Shown here piece after piece: positions 17,753 through 26,643 of a DNA stretch of 64,000 bases (positions are counted from its first letter, which is position 1; each line of letters opens with the position of its first letter). The notes below the pieces were generated by a model. That model saw only the letters and a list, made by a program, of their open reading frames with translations. It ran no database searches and was not told where the DNA came from. The position numbers and the translations under genes are program-made. Source of the stretch: Microbacterium abyssi (GTDB lineage: Bacteria > Actinomycetota > Actinomycetes > Actinomycetales > Microbacteriaceae); the NCBI RefSeq assembly GCF_015277895.1, contig NZ_CP063815.1, positions 3,203,288 to 3,267,287 on the forward strand. Direction: 5' to 3'.

Positions 17753-18286
17753 TCAGGCCTTGCGCTTCGGCAGCACCCAGCCCGCACGCGGAAAGTGACA
17801 GGTGTAGCCGTTCGGGATCCGCAGCAGGTAGTCCTGGTGCTCGGGCTCGGCCTCCCAGAACGGGCCTTCGGGCTCGATCGCGGTGACGGCCTTGGCAGGC
17901 CAAAGGCCTGAGGCGTCGACGTCGGCGATCGTGTCGCGGGCGATCTGCTCCTGCTCGGAGCTGAGCGGGAAGATCGCCGAGCGGTAGCTGGAGCCGACGT
18001 CGTTGCCCTGGCGGTTCAGGGTCGACGGGTCGTGGATCTGGAAGAAGAACGCCAGGATGTCGCGGTACGTCGTCTTCGTCGGGTCGAACACGATCTCCAC
18101 GGCCTCGGCGTGGCCGGGATGGTTGCGGTAGGTCGCGTCGGCGTTGTCACCGCCGGTGTAGCCGACACGGGTGTCGAGCACGCCGGGCTGGCGGCGGATG
18201 AGATCCTCCATGCCCCAGAAGCAGCCGCCGGCGAGGACGGCGGTCTCGGTGCCGGGTGTGCGGGTGATGGTGCCGGGCTCGGTCAT
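17753..18286 (-). CDS. msrA: Peptide-methionine (S)-S-oxide reductase MsrA
   Basis: 177 aa. The active-site motif GGCFWG, with the catalytic cysteine at about residue 22, is followed by the family signature features [25 protein letters not shown] and [17 protein letters not shown]. It reduces methionine-S-sulfoxide in proteins after oxidative damage in the cytoplasm. AAAGGAG lies 5 nt before ATG 18286, which settles the start against a longer frame to 18451. Confidence 0.96.
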   Translation of the reverse strand: MTEPGTITRTPGTETAVLAGGCFWGMEDLIRRQPGVLDTRVGYTGGDNADATYRNHPGHAEAVEIVFDPTKTTYRDILAFFFQIHDPSTLNRQGNDVGSSYRSAIFPLSSEQEQIARDTIADVDASGLWPAKAVTAIEPEGPFWEAEPEHQDYLLRIPNGYTCHFPRAGWVLPKRKA

Positions 18287-18384
18287 ATGCACTCCTTTTC
18301 GCCCTTCAAGTCTGACGCACGATCCGGGCGCGGGTGCCATTCTTGAGGAACACTCAGGAAGTGCGTGCCGACGGGAGACGATCG

Positions 18385-18762
18385 ATGGATGCCGACAAAG
18401 CAGGCGCTGCGAACCTCCTGCCCCGGATCGTGGGTGATGCCCTGACCGCATCCGCCGCGGAGGCCGGATCGGCCTGGCGGCTCGAGCCCGCCGAGCGTGG
18501 CCTCGACGCGAACGTGATCGTGCTGCCGGCCGGCGATGAGATCCGGACGCACACAGGACCCGAGCTGGACGTGGTGATCGTGGTGCTGACGGGTTCGGGC
18601 ACGCTCGAGACCGAGGCGGATGCGATCGCCCTCGAACCCGGCGGAATCGTCTGGCTGCCCGCCCGCTCGCAGCGCCGGTTCATCGCGGGCGACGACGGCC
18701 TGCGCTATTTCTCGGTGCACCAGCGCAAGCCCGGTCTCGGCATCCGATCGCGGGTCGGGTGA
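18385..18762 (+). CDS. Cupin-domain protein
   Basis: 125 aa single-domain beta-barrel protein. The two cupin motifs are degenerate: [29 protein letters not shown], then [19 protein letters not shown]. One histidine of motif 1 is retained, the usual second one is replaced, so metal binding is uncertain. GGGAGA precedes the ATG. The gene diverges from msrA by about 100 bp. Function unknown. Confidence 0.75.
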   Translation: MDADKAGAANLLPRIVGDALTASAAEAGSAWRLEPAERGLDANVIVLPAGDEIRTHTGPELDVVIVVLTGSGTLETEADAIALEPGGIVWLPARSQRRFIAGDDGLRYFSVHQRKPGLGIRSRVG

Positions 18763-18781
18763 CGCTCGGATGCGAGAGGGG

Positions 18782-18816
18782 TTTCGTCGGTTTCGACCCG
18801 TTCTCAACCGACGAAA
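18782..18816. terminator. Stem-loop between the cupin and SDR genes
   Basis: A perfect 11-bp inverted repeat, TTTCGTCGGTT (18782-18792) and AACCGACGAAA (18806-18816), with a 13-nt loop lies 20 nt after the cupin stop codon. There is no T tract. It is best read as a terminator for the cupin gene, though a regulatory hairpin for the SDR gene 70 nt downstream is possible. Confidence 0.5.
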
Positions 18817-18885
18817 GGCATCCCGCGTGGTCGGTGCGTCACAAAGTTCCGTGTCGGGATGCCGTGACCGCATAGCGTTTCACGC

Positions 18886-19716
18886 ATGAATGCGAACCCG
18901 ATCACTGACGCTCTCGTCCTCATCACCGGCGCCGCGCGCGGCATGGGCGAGCTCTACGCCCGCCGCGCCGTCGCCGCGCGCGCTCGCGCGGTCGCGCTGT
19001 GGGACATCGATGAGGATGCCGCGAACGCACTCGCCGCCGAACTCTCCCGCTCCGGCGTCGACGTGCGCGGATACCGGATCGACGTCTCGGAGCGTGAGCA
19101 GATCGTCGCCGGCCTCGAAGGGGTGCGCGCCGACTTCGGCACTCCGGACGTCGTGATCAACAACGCCGGCATCGTGCGCGGCGCCGCGTTCTGGGAGCAC
19201 GACCCGGTGCGTGACATCGAGGCGACGATGCGTATCAACTCGCTCGCGGCGATGTGGCTGACTCGCGAGGTCCTGCCGGAAATGATCGCGGACACGTCTC
19301 GGCCGAAGCGCATCCTCAACATCGCCTCGGCCGCGGGAACACTGGCGAATCCGAACATGAGCGTCTACGCGGCATCCAAATGGGCGATGATCGGCTGGAG
19401 CGAATCGATGCGCCTGGAGCTCGCCGCCCACGGTCATCGGCACATCAAGGTGACGACGTTCTGCCCGAGCTACATCTCCACCGGCATGTTCGCCGGAGCA
19501 CGAGGGCCGCTGCTCACGCCGATCATGACGCCCCGGCATGCGACCGCCGCCGCGTGGAACGGGATGCTGCGCGGAACTCCCATGGTGCTGCGCCCGTGGA
19601 CCGTGAAGCTGTCGATGGCGCTGCGCGGAGTCCTGCCGACGGCGGCCTGGGATCTCCTGGCCCGCCACGTGTTCAAGGTCTACTCGTCGATGGACCAGTT
19701 CACGGGACGCTCCTGA
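18886..19716 (+). CDS. Short-chain dehydrogenase/reductase (SDR)
   Basis: 276 aa classical SDR. The cofactor motif is TGAARGMGELYA near residue 14, with NNAG near 89 and the catalytic YAASK near 160. The acidic residue after beta-2 (ALWDIDEDAA) suggests NAD rather than NADP. The C terminus carries basic, hydrophobic segments (PWTVKLSMALRGVLP), as in membrane-associated SDRs acting on lipids or retinol-like substrates. Substrate unknown. Confidence 0.9.
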   Translation: MNANPITDALVLITGAARGMGELYARRAVAARARAVALWDIDEDAANALAAELSRSGVDVRGYRIDVSEREQIVAGLEGVRADFGTPDVVINNAGIVRGAAFWEHDPVRDIEATMRINSLAAMWLTREVLPEMIADTSRPKRILNIASAAGTLANPNMSVYAASKWAMIGWSESMRLELAAHGHRHIKVTTFCPSYISTGMFAGARGPLLTPIMTPRHATAAAWNGMLRGTPMVLRPWTVKLSMALRGVLPTAAWDLLARHVFKVYSSMDQFTGRS

Positions 19717-19769
19717 GGTGGCAGTAGTGTTGCTTTCCTGAAGTTTCGCGAGGTCTCACAGGGGGACGC

Positions 19770-20687
19770 ATGTCGGTTGGTCTGCTCGCTGTCGTCGACG
19801 ACATCCTGAGCGCGGCGCTCAAGGCGTCCGCGAAATCCGCCGGCGTGGTGATCGACGACGCCGCCGTGACCCCGCAGTACGTGCAGGGGATCACGCCGGC
19901 ACGCGAGCTCCCGGTCGTCGCGAAGATCACCATCGGGTCGCTGGTGAACAAGTTCGTCATCATCATCCCTATCGCGCTGCTGCTGACGGCGTTCGCGCCG
20001 TGGGTGCTGCCGTTCCTGCTGATCATCGGCGGCACCTATCTCTGCTTCGAGGGCGCCGAGAAGGTGCTGGAGTGGTTCGGGTTCCATCACGAACATGCGG
20101 ACGAAGGCGCCCGCAACGAGAACAAGCTCGTGTGGGGCGCTATCCGCACCGACCTGATCCTCTCGACCGAGATCATGCTCATCTCACTGTCGAATCTCGA
20201 CGCTGGACTGAGTATCTGGATGACGCTCGCCATCCTCGCCGTGATCGCCCTGGCCATGACCGGACTCGTGTACGGCGCGGTCGCACTCCTCGTGAAGATC
20301 GACGACATCGGGCTGAAGATGGCCAAGAACCCGTCTCGCCGGGTGCGGCACACCGGTGCCCGGATCGTTCGATCGATGCCGGCGGTGTTCCGGGTCATCA
20401 GCGTGGTCGGCACCGTCGCGATGCTCTGGGTCGGCGGGCACCTGCTGCTGGCGAACCTCGGTGAGGTCGGGATCGTGTTCTTCAGCGACATGCTGCACGG
20501 CATCCACGACTTCCTCGCCCCGGCCGGAGCGGTGATCGCGTGGATCGGCGAGACGATCGTGTCGGCAGTGGCCGGTCTGATCGTCGGACTCATCGTCGTC
20601 GGTGTGGTGCTCCTGATCGCGCGGATGCTGGGCAGGCGGCCCTCGTTCAACGAGGGCGGCGAGTCGCCGGTGCAGGTCGCGGCGTAG
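19770..20687 (+). CDS. DUF808 (YedI-like) membrane protein
   Basis: 305 aa. The N terminus SVGLLAVVDDILSAALKASAKSAGVVIDDAAVTPQYVQG is the typical DUF808 start, followed by about seven hydrophobic segments and a conserved FEGAEKVLEW. Homologues are widespread inner-membrane proteins of unknown role. Five Gs (AGGGGGACGC) stand before the ATG. The following pnuC-like gene begins 28 nt later, so the three genes to 22364 may form one transcript. Confidence 0.88.
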   Translation: MSVGLLAVVDDILSAALKASAKSAGVVIDDAAVTPQYVQGITPARELPVVAKITIGSLVNKFVIIIPIALLLTAFAPWVLPFLLIIGGTYLCFEGAEKVLEWFGFHHEHADEGARNENKLVWGAIRTDLILSTEIMLISLSNLDAGLSIWMTLAILAVIALAMTGLVYGAVALLVKIDDIGLKMAKNPSRRVRHTGARIVRSMPAVFRVISVVGTVAMLWVGGHLLLANLGEVGIVFFSDMLHGIHDFLAPAGAVIAWIGETIVSAVAGLIVGLIVVGVVLLIARMLGRRPSFNEGGESPVQVAA

Positions 20688-20715
20688 GACGCCGCCGACG
20701 ACACGCGCGACGAAG

Positions 20716-21429
20716 ATGGAATTTCTGCGCTGGCTGGTCGACGCCTTCAACTCGCAGTGGATGCTGCCCGGTGGACAGACGCTCCTCATCCGCGAAGTCG
20801 TCGGCAACGTCTTCGGACTCGCCAGCGCGCTCGGCGGGATGCGCCGCAGGGTCTGGGCGTGGCCTGTCGGCATCATCGGCAACCTGCTGTTGCTCACCGT
20901 CTTCCTCGGCAGCATCCTGAGCCCCGAGCACGACCTGCCGAACCTGCTCGGGCAGGCCGGGCGTCAGGTCATGTTCATCACGGTCGCGATCTACGGCTGG
21001 ATCCGCTGGCGGCAGGCTGCATCCGGAACCGGCCAGGTGGCTCCGCGCTGGGCCTCCAACGGCGCGCGCGTCGGCCTGGTCGTCACCCTGGTCATCGGCA
21101 CCGTCGCCGTCACTCCGCTGTTTCGCGTTCTCGGGTCGTACGAACCGGTCTGGGCGGACGCCTGGACGTTCGTCGGCTCACTGCTCGCGACCTACGGCAT
21201 GGCCAAGGGCTGGACGGAGTTCTGGCTCATCTGGATCGCCGTCGACGTGGTCGGCGTGCCGCTGCTGTTCAGCGCGGGCTACTACGCCACCGGATTCATG
21301 TACGTCTTCTATGGCGCTTTCACCGCCATCGGCTTCGTCGTCTGGTGGCGAGCGCAGGCGAACGCCAAGCCGCACATCGACACCATCATGCCCGACCCTC
21401 GCGTGAGCAGCGACGAGAATAGGGACTGA
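20716..21429 (+). CDS. PnuC-family nicotinamide riboside transporter
   Basis: 237 aa with about seven membrane helices. PnuC features are the early GNVFGLASALGGMRRRVWAWPVGIIGNLLL and the C-terminal WLIWIAVDVVGVPLLF and GFMYVFYGAF. The family moves pyridine nucleosides into the cell for NAD salvage by facilitated diffusion. No NadR-type kinase is adjacent. A 20-residue hydrophilic tail ends SSDENRD. The stop overlaps the next start (TGATG). Confidence 0.88.
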   Translation: MEFLRWLVDAFNSQWMLPGGQTLLIREVVGNVFGLASALGGMRRRVWAWPVGIIGNLLLLTVFLGSILSPEHDLPNLLGQAGRQVMFITVAIYGWIRWRQAASGTGQVAPRWASNGARVGLVVTLVIGTVAVTPLFRVLGSYEPVWADAWTFVGSLLATYGMAKGWTEFWLIWIAVDVVGVPLLFSAGYYATGFMYVFYGAFTAIGFVVWWRAQANAKPHIDTIMPDPRVSSDENRD

Positions 21430-22364
21430 TGTTCGACAGCCCGCTCTCCGCCTCCGCCTATGAGGTGCTCGATGTCGCGCCCGACGCCACCGCGGAAGAG
21501 ATCAAGCGCGCGTTCCGCCTCCGCCTGCGTCAGACACACCCGGATGCCGGCGGTGACGCCTCGGCGTTCATCCAGGTGCAGCGGGCCTGGGAGCTGATCG
21601 GAACCCCGGAGGGGCGCGCCGCCTACGATCGCGGCCACGGATTCGCGACAGCATCCAGCACCACCACCGGCGAACAGGACTGGAGCGGATGGCGCGCGCC
21701 GGCGCCGCGCACCGACACCCGCCCGAAAGCACGCGCGTACGGGCATCCCGGCGGCTGGCGCCGCGAGCGCTATCTGACACTCATCCGCGAGTGGGCGGGT
21801 CGCGGCGTCGACCTGCCCGACCCCTACGACCCGGCGCTGGTGCGAACCGCCCCGCTCGAGATCCGGCGGCTCCTGGCCGACGCCCTCGCCGAAGAGGCGA
21901 CCGCGAGCACCGTCTCCGATCTCGGCATGGGATTCACGGTCTGGCACGATGTCGCGACCGGTGCCGATCCTGCCGACAAGCTCGACCACGTCGTCCTGAG
22001 CCCGTCCGGCCTGTACGGCGTGATGTCGGAGGACTTCGCCGAGGTCGTGCGCTTCCGCCGCGGCGAGATCATCGGCCGCGGCGTCGACGGCCGCGCGCCG
22101 GTCGCCACCCTCCTCGCCCGCATGCGCGCCATCGCCCGCGCCGCGAAGGTGCGCTTCGGCGGCGCGATCATCGTCCTCCCCGACGACGACCTCGATCAGG
22201 CGGTGACGGCGCTCGGCAAGGTGCGCGGCGTACCCGTCGTCGTCGTGCGCCGCAGTGCGCTGAGCATGGTCCTGCGGCAGGGCGTGCCGGGCGCCCGCGA
22301 CATCGGCGGCAACGAACTGTTCGACGTACGCACCCGCCTGCAGCACACCGTCCGCTTCGTCTGA
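21429..22364 (+). CDS. J-domain protein with a C-terminal NERD-like region
   Basis: 311 aa. Residues 10-65 form a DnaJ J domain with the HPD motif at 37-39, so it should stimulate a DnaK-type chaperone. There is no Gly/Phe linker, zinc finger or DnaJ C-terminal domain. Residues about 170-300 contain KLDHVVLSPSGLYGV followed by repeated beta-alpha elements, like the nuclease-related (NERD) fold, but the catalytic lysine expected a few residues later is missing. Translation is probably coupled to pnuC (TGATG overlap). The pairing of domains is unusual; the C-terminal assignment is inference. Confidence 0.75.
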   Translation: MFDSPLSASAYEVLDVAPDATAEEIKRAFRLRLRQTHPDAGGDASAFIQVQRAWELIGTPEGRAAYDRGHGFATASSTTTGEQDWSGWRAPAPRTDTRPKARAYGHPGGWRRERYLTLIREWAGRGVDLPDPYDPALVRTAPLEIRRLLADALAEEATASTVSDLGMGFTVWHDVATGADPADKLDHVVLSPSGLYGVMSEDFAEVVRFRRGEIIGRGVDGRAPVATLLARMRAIARAAKVRFGGAIIVLPDDDLDQAVTALGKVRGVPVVVVRRSALSMVLRQGVPGARDIGGNELFDVRTRLQHTVRFV

Positions 22365-22400
22365 CCTCGACGCCGGTCGCGGCTCACCCTGAACGCGGCA

Positions 22401-23240
22401 TCACAGCCGCTGACCGCCGATCACCGACAGCAGCTGCAGCTTCTCGTGGCTCTCCGAGCCGGGCACCGCGGTGTAGACCAGCAGCGAGTGCGACTGGTCG
22501 GGGTCGATCAGCGTCTGGCATGCGAGTTCGAGCAGGCCGACCTCGGGGTGGATGAAGTGCTTGACCGCGCTCGGCCGTACGCCGACCTCCTGGCGCTCCC
22601 AGAGGGTGCGGAACTCCGCGCTCTGCGCCAGCAGCGACTCGGAGAGCTCGACCCCGCGCGAGGAGGGGCCGCGCAATGCGATCGTCTCGCGCAGCCCGGA
22701 GACCCACAGGCGCGACAGGTGATCGTGATCCTCCGGCGCGTAGCGCTCGCGCACACCCGGATCGGTGAACCACCGATAGCCGATGCTGCGCTCCGGCCCC
22801 TCGAACCCGGTCAGGTCGCCGGTGAGCGCGACTCCGAGCGGGGTCTGTCGAAGAGTCTCACCCCACTCCGTCACGATCTCGGCGGGGGTGTCGTGCAGGC
22901 GGTCGATGATGCGCAGGAGTCCGGGACTGATGTGCGCGCTGTGCGCACCTCGAGGAGCCGGGCGATGCCCGGCCAAGCGCACGAGATGGTCACGCTCAGC
23001 GATCGACAGGTGAAGGCCCTGTGCGATGGACGCGATCATCTGCTCGGACGGCTGGGGTCCGGTGCCGCGCTCGAGGCGCGCGTAGTAGTCCGTCGACATG
23101 TGGCACAGCTGCGCCACCTCCTCGCGCCGCAGTCCGCCGGTGCGCCGCCGGGGCCCGCGTGTGAGCCCGACGTCCTCGGGCTGCAGCGCCTCCCGGCGGT
23201 TTCGCAGGAACGCCGCCAGCCCATCCCGGTCGATCGCCAT
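22401..23240 (-). CDS. Helix-turn-helix regulator with MmyB-like ligand-binding domain
   Basis: 279 aa. The N-terminal XRE-type helix-turn-helix includes GLRREEVAQLCHMSTDYYARLERG, then a C-terminal PAS-like MmyB domain with TPLGVALTGD, GYRWFTDPGVRERY and HPEVGLLELACQTL. MmyB-type regulators bind fatty-acid-like ligands in Streptomyces and typically control a divergent dehydrogenase gene. That is the case here: the SDR gene at 23389 is divergent. ATG 23240 starts at MAIDRDGL, the usual family start; a longer frame reaches 23375. Confidence 0.88.
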   Translation of the reverse strand: MAIDRDGLAAFLRNRREALQPEDVGLTRGPRRRTGGLRREEVAQLCHMSTDYYARLERGTGPQPSEQMIASIAQGLHLSIAERDHLVRLAGHRPAPRGAHSAHISPGLLRIIDRLHDTPAEIVTEWGETLRQTPLGVALTGDLTGFEGPERSIGYRWFTDPGVRERYAPEDHDHLSRLWVSGLRETIALRGPSSRGVELSESLLAQSAEFRTLWERQEVGVRPSAVKHFIHPEVGLLELACQTLIDPDQSHSLLVYTAVPGSESHEKLQLLSVIGGQRL

Positions 23241-23388
23241 GCACTCCCCTCCCATCGATTCTGAACCAGTTCTACCGCGGTGCGGTCCCGCCAGCCACTG
23301 ACTGACGAGTCCTGGATAGTCTCCACCCGCGCCGCGAAGGTGGAACTGCACACACGAACATCCACGGCAGAGCAAGAGGGATCAGCCC
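23241..23388. promoter_or_regulatory. Divergent promoter region of the MmyB regulator and SDR genes
   Basis: The 148-bp gap should hold both promoters. GATTCTGAACCAGTTCTACC (23258-23277) contains GAAC-CA-GTTC, a 10-bp palindrome (23264-23273), which is the best candidate operator for the MmyB-type regulator. Confidence 0.4.
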
Positions 23389-24333
23389 ATGGCATCCACG
23401 TCCATCGACATCCGTTTTCCAGACCTGAGCGGAAAGCGAGCAGTCATCACGGGAGGCAGCGACGGCATCGGCCTTCGCATCGCCACCCGTCTCGCCGCAG
23501 CCGGCGCCGAGATCGTCCTGCCGGTGCGCAACACCGCCAAGGGCGAGTCAGCGATCGCCGTCATCCAGAAGGCGGCACCGGACGCCCAGGTGTCGCTGCG
23601 CACCCTCGAGCTGTCGTCGCTCGATTCGGTGGCGGCCCTCGGCGAGACGATGCGCGCCGAGGGCGCGCCGATCCATTACCTCATCAACAACGCCGGCGTC
23701 ATGACCCCGCCCGATCGGCAGACCACGAGCGACGGCTTCGAGCTGCAGTTCGGTACGAACCACCTCGCGCACGTCGCTCTCGTCGCACATCTGCTGCCGT
23801 TGCTGCGGGCGGGTTCGGCGCGCGTGACCTCACAGGTCAGCATCGCCGCGAACCAGGGCGCGATCAACTGGGACGACCTGCAGTGGCAACGTTCCTACGA
23901 CGGGATGCGCGCCTACAGCCAGTCGAAGATCGCGTTCGGCCTGTTCGGCCTCGAACTCGATCGCCGCAGTGCGGCATACGACTGGGGCGTCACGAGCAAC
24001 CTCTCGCACCCCGGCGTCGCGCCGACCAGTCTGCTGTCGGCGCGCCCCGAAGTGGGACGCTCGGCAGACACCCGGCAGGTGCGCCTGATCCGCTGGCTGT
24101 CCGCCCGCGGCCTCATCGTCGGCACCCCCGACACCGCCGCCCTGCCCGCCCTCTACGCCGCCACGTCGCCGGATGCCGGGGCACGACGTCTCTATGGGCC
24201 CAAGGGCCCCGGGCACCTCGGCGGGGCTCCAGCAGAGCAGAAGCTGTACACGCGGCTCCGCAGCGAGGACGACGCCCGCAGGATGTGGATGGTCTCGCAG
24301 GAGCTCACCGAAGCCCGCTTCCCGGAGGAGTAG
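23389..24333 (+). CDS. Short-chain dehydrogenase/reductase, retinol dehydrogenase-like
   Basis: 314 aa. The cofactor motif [11 protein letters not shown] (near residue 22), NNAGVMTPP (near 102) and active-site YSQSK (near 182) define an extended SDR of the type often annotated as oxidoreductase or protochlorophyllide reductase-like. An arginine after beta-2 (PVRNTAKG) points to NADP. It is divergent from the MmyB-like regulator, which probably controls it. Physiological substrate unknown. Confidence 0.9.
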   Translation: MASTSIDIRFPDLSGKRAVITGGSDGIGLRIATRLAAAGAEIVLPVRNTAKGESAIAVIQKAAPDAQVSLRTLELSSLDSVAALGETMRAEGAPIHYLINNAGVMTPPDRQTTSDGFELQFGTNHLAHVALVAHLLPLLRAGSARVTSQVSIAANQGAINWDDLQWQRSYDGMRAYSQSKIAFGLFGLELDRRSAAYDWGVTSNLSHPGVAPTSLLSARPEVGRSADTRQVRLIRWLSARGLIVGTPDTAALPALYAATSPDAGARRLYGPKGPGHLGGAPAEQKLYTRLRSEDDARRMWMVSQELTEARFPEE

Positions 24334-24373
24334 ACCGAAGCTTCGCAGGAGCCGCGGCGGCTAGCATTCAGGA

Positions 24374-24601
24374 ATGGCGAACTCAGACCCGATCGACGAC
24401 GTATCCATCGGAGGCGACGTCATCCGCCTCGGCCAGTTCCTCAAGTTCTCAGGGCTCCTCGACTCCGGCGGAGACGCCAAGGAGGTCATCATCGACGGCT
24501 ACGTGAACGTCAACGGCGAGGAGGAGCGCCGCCGCGGACGGCAGCTCCGTGACGGCGACCTCGTCACGTTCGAGAGCCGGACGGTGCGCGTGCGCCCCTG
24601 A
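24374..24601 (+). CDS. RNA-binding S4 domain protein (YbcJ/YaaA type)
   Basis: 75 aa. The S4 fold is recognised from IRLGQFLKFSGLLDSGGDAKEVI, then DGYVNVNGEEERRRGRQLRDGD. Such minimal S4 proteins bind structured RNA, probably rRNA or ribosomes. TAGCAT (24362-24367) lies 6 nt before the ATG, so the mRNA is probably leaderless. Confidence 0.9.
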   Translation: MANSDPIDDVSIGGDVIRLGQFLKFSGLLDSGGDAKEVIIDGYVNVNGEEERRRGRQLRDGDLVTFESRTVRVRP

Positions 24602-24622
24602 AGCGTAGGCCGCCCCCTGCCG

Positions 24623-25213
24623 TCAGTCCTCCCTCAGCGGAACGAAACTGTAGAGCCCGGCATCGTTCCTGCGCTTGACGCGGCCGTCCCGAACATCGGC
24701 GACGGTCATCGCTCCGGAGATCGGTGCGACCATGCGCCCGCCGTCGGCGAGCTGCTCGATGAGCTCGTCCGGTACGCGCCCGAAGTCGGCCGAGACCAGG
24801 ATGCGCTCGAACGGGGCGGATGCCGGGAGGCCGAGCGTCCCCGTGGTGGCCTGCTCGATGCGGGCGTCGATGCCCGCCGCGGAGAGCCGGTCCCGGCCGA
24901 ACTCCACGAGTTCGGGCACCCGTTCCACGCCGATCACAGCGCCGTCGCGGCCCGCGAGGTGCGCGAGCAGGGCCGTCGTCCAGCCGGAGCCGCTGCCGAC
25001 GTCGAGCACGCGGTCGCCGGGCTGCACGGCGAGCAGTTCCAGCATCCGCCGGACCGTCGACGGCTGCGAGTTCGTGGCATCCCAGCCGATCATGACCGGA
25101 CGGTCGGTGTCGGCGAGGTGGCGCACCTCGTCCGGGAGGAAATCCGCCCGCGGGACCGCGGCGAAGGCGGCGCGCACCCGCTCGCGCGTCTCGTCGCTGA
25201 TCGGAATGCTCAC
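24623..25213 (-). CDS. Protein-L-isoaspartate O-methyltransferase-like protein
   Basis: 196 aa class I SAM methyltransferase. The PCMT features are VPRADFLPDEVRHLADTDRPV (substrate loop), SQPSTVRRMLELL, and SAM motif I VLDVGSGSGWTTALLAHL. PCMT repairs isoaspartyl residues in aged proteins. The C-terminal part is shorter than in E. coli Pcm, so alternative substrates are possible. Its start lies 3 nt after the stop of the upstream DHFR-like gene, so the two are co-transcribed. Confidence 0.85.
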   Translation of the reverse strand: MSIPISDETRERVRAAFAAVPRADFLPDEVRHLADTDRPVMIGWDATNSQPSTVRRMLELLAVQPGDRVLDVGSGSGWTTALLAHLAGRDGAVIGVERVPELVEFGRDRLSAAGIDARIEQATTGTLGLPASAPFERILVSADFGRVPDELIEQLADGGRMVAPISGAMTVADVRDGRVKRRNDAGLYSFVPLRED

Positions 25214-25215
25214 GG

Positions 25216-25782
25216 TCAGGCACCGGGAGGACCGTCAAGGACAGTGGGAATGTACTCGAGCAGCTGACTGCGATCGTCGAAAGTGCGCGCTTCGATGAGA
25301 TCGAGGCGCACGTCCGGGTAGCCGTCGAAGATCCGCTCCTGCCCCGTGGCGCCGGTGATGACGGGGAAGATCACCACGCGATAGCGGTCGGCAAGGCCCG
25401 CCGTGAGCAGCGAACGGCACAGCGAGAGGCTGCCGATGGTGCGCAGCGGGCGGTCGGAGGTCTCCTTCAGCTTCCGCACGAAATCCACCGCGCCTTCGCG
25501 CACAAGGGTGGAGTTCGGCCAGGTGAGCGGCTCCTTCAGCGTCGAGGAGAACACGTACTTGGGCACGTCGTCGAGCGATTCCACACCCTCCGTCTCGCTG
25601 GCCGCGAAGGCCGACATGAGCCGGTAGGTCGTCGCACCCATGAGGATGGGATGGTCCTTCTCGGGAAGGCCCTCGAGCCAGCCGAGGTACTCGGGCCCCT
25701 CCAGCCCCCACCACCCGGGCCAGCCCTCGGCGGCACCGTAGCCGTCGAGCGAGATGATGAAGTCGATCGTGAGTCTCTGCAT
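25216..25782 (-). CDS. Dihydrofolate reductase family protein (RibD C-terminal fold)
   Basis: 188 aa. The start QRLTIDFIISLDGYGAAEGWPGWWG and the later PILMGATTYRLM and LTAGLADRYRVVIFPVITGATGQERIF are typical of the YyaP/RibD-like dihydrofolate-reductase superfamily proteins common in actinobacteria. These bind NADPH; substrates are mostly unknown. GGAGG stands 5 nt before ATG 25782, preferred to ATG 25794. First gene of a pair with the PCMT-like gene. Confidence 0.85.
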   Translation of the reverse strand: MQRLTIDFIISLDGYGAAEGWPGWWGLEGPEYLGWLEGLPEKDHPILMGATTYRLMSAFAASETEGVESLDDVPKYVFSSTLKEPLTWPNSTLVREGAVDFVRKLKETSDRPLRTIGSLSLCRSLLTAGLADRYRVVIFPVITGATGQERIFDGYPDVRLDLIEARTFDDRSQLLEYIPTVLDGPPGA

Positions 25783-25925
25783 CCGATCCTCCATGCGCGA
25801 TCCGTGAACGACCGGCGCAGGAGGCCGGGCCGGCTTTCGCGGCGATCCTACGCCGCCGGATGCCGCGACGTAACCCCGTTCGCGGGTTCCGGCACCGACG
25901 GCGGCTGCGCCGGTACGGTTGCCCT

Positions 25926-26582
25926 GTGGACGCCACCGACCCGCTGCCCGATCGACCCGCCCCGGACAACCCGCAGGGCAAGCTCGTGCTGCTGCGGCAC
26001 GGCGAGACCGAGTGGTCGCGCGACGGCCGGCACACCGGGCTGACCGACATCCCGCTCACCGTGCACGGTGAGGAGCTCGCGCGTTCGGCCGGTGAGCTGA
26101 TGCGCGACTACGACTTCCGCCTGGTGCTCAGGTCGCCGCTGCAGCGCGCCGGCCGCACCGCCGAGCTGGCAGGACTGGACGCAGAGGTCGACCCGCTGCT
26201 GGTCGAGTGGGACTACGGAGGGTACGAGGGCCGCACCACGAAGGAGATCCGCGCCGAGCTCGGCTACAACTGGTCGGCCTTCACGCACGGCGTCATCCGT
26301 GGCGAGACACCAGGCGAGACAGTCGAAGAGGTCGCGGCGCGCGCCTCTCGGGTGCTCACCAGGGTGCTTCCCGCGATGGTCGACGGCGACGTCGCACTTG
26401 TCGGGCACGGACACTATCTGCGGATCCTCGCAGCCGTGTTCCTGCGGCAGGCGCCGAGGTTCGGCGCATCGATCACCTTCGGTGCCGGATCCGTGTCGGT
26501 GCTCGGCTATGACCGCGAGCACCCTGCGATCCTGGCGTGGAACCACGGTCCGCGCCTGCCGCTGGAGCCGCCGAAGTCGTGA
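25926..26582 (+). CDS. Histidine phosphatase family (phosphoglycerate mutase-like) protein
   Basis: 218 aa. The catalytic RHG motif is VLLRHGETEWSRDGRHTG near residue 19, with the second catalytic histidine in ALVGHGHYLRIL near 160. These are phosphohistidine-intermediate phosphatases such as acid phosphatases, GpmB or CobC; there is no cobalamin gene nearby, so the substrate is open. GTG 25926 is chosen because TACGGT (25914-25919) lies 6 nt upstream; the longer frame to 25860 has an arginine-rich non-conserved start. Confidence 0.85.
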   Translation: MDATDPLPDRPAPDNPQGKLVLLRHGETEWSRDGRHTGLTDIPLTVHGEELARSAGELMRDYDFRLVLRSPLQRAGRTAELAGLDAEVDPLLVEWDYGGYEGRTTKEIRAELGYNWSAFTHGVIRGETPGETVEEVAARASRVLTRVLPAMVDGDVALVGHGHYLRILAAVFLRQAPRFGASITFGAGSVSVLGYDREHPAILAWNHGPRLPLEPPKS

Positions 26583-26643
26583 GTGCTGTGATCGCCCGCG
26601 CGTGAGGGCGAACGATGTCCGCGGCATCCGTCACCATGGAGGC

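Noticed and set aside
21309..22346. A long minus-strand frame opposite the J-domain gene
   Set aside because: The plus-strand gene has a clear HPD J domain and coupled start; the antisense frame is a GC-rich shadow without motifs.
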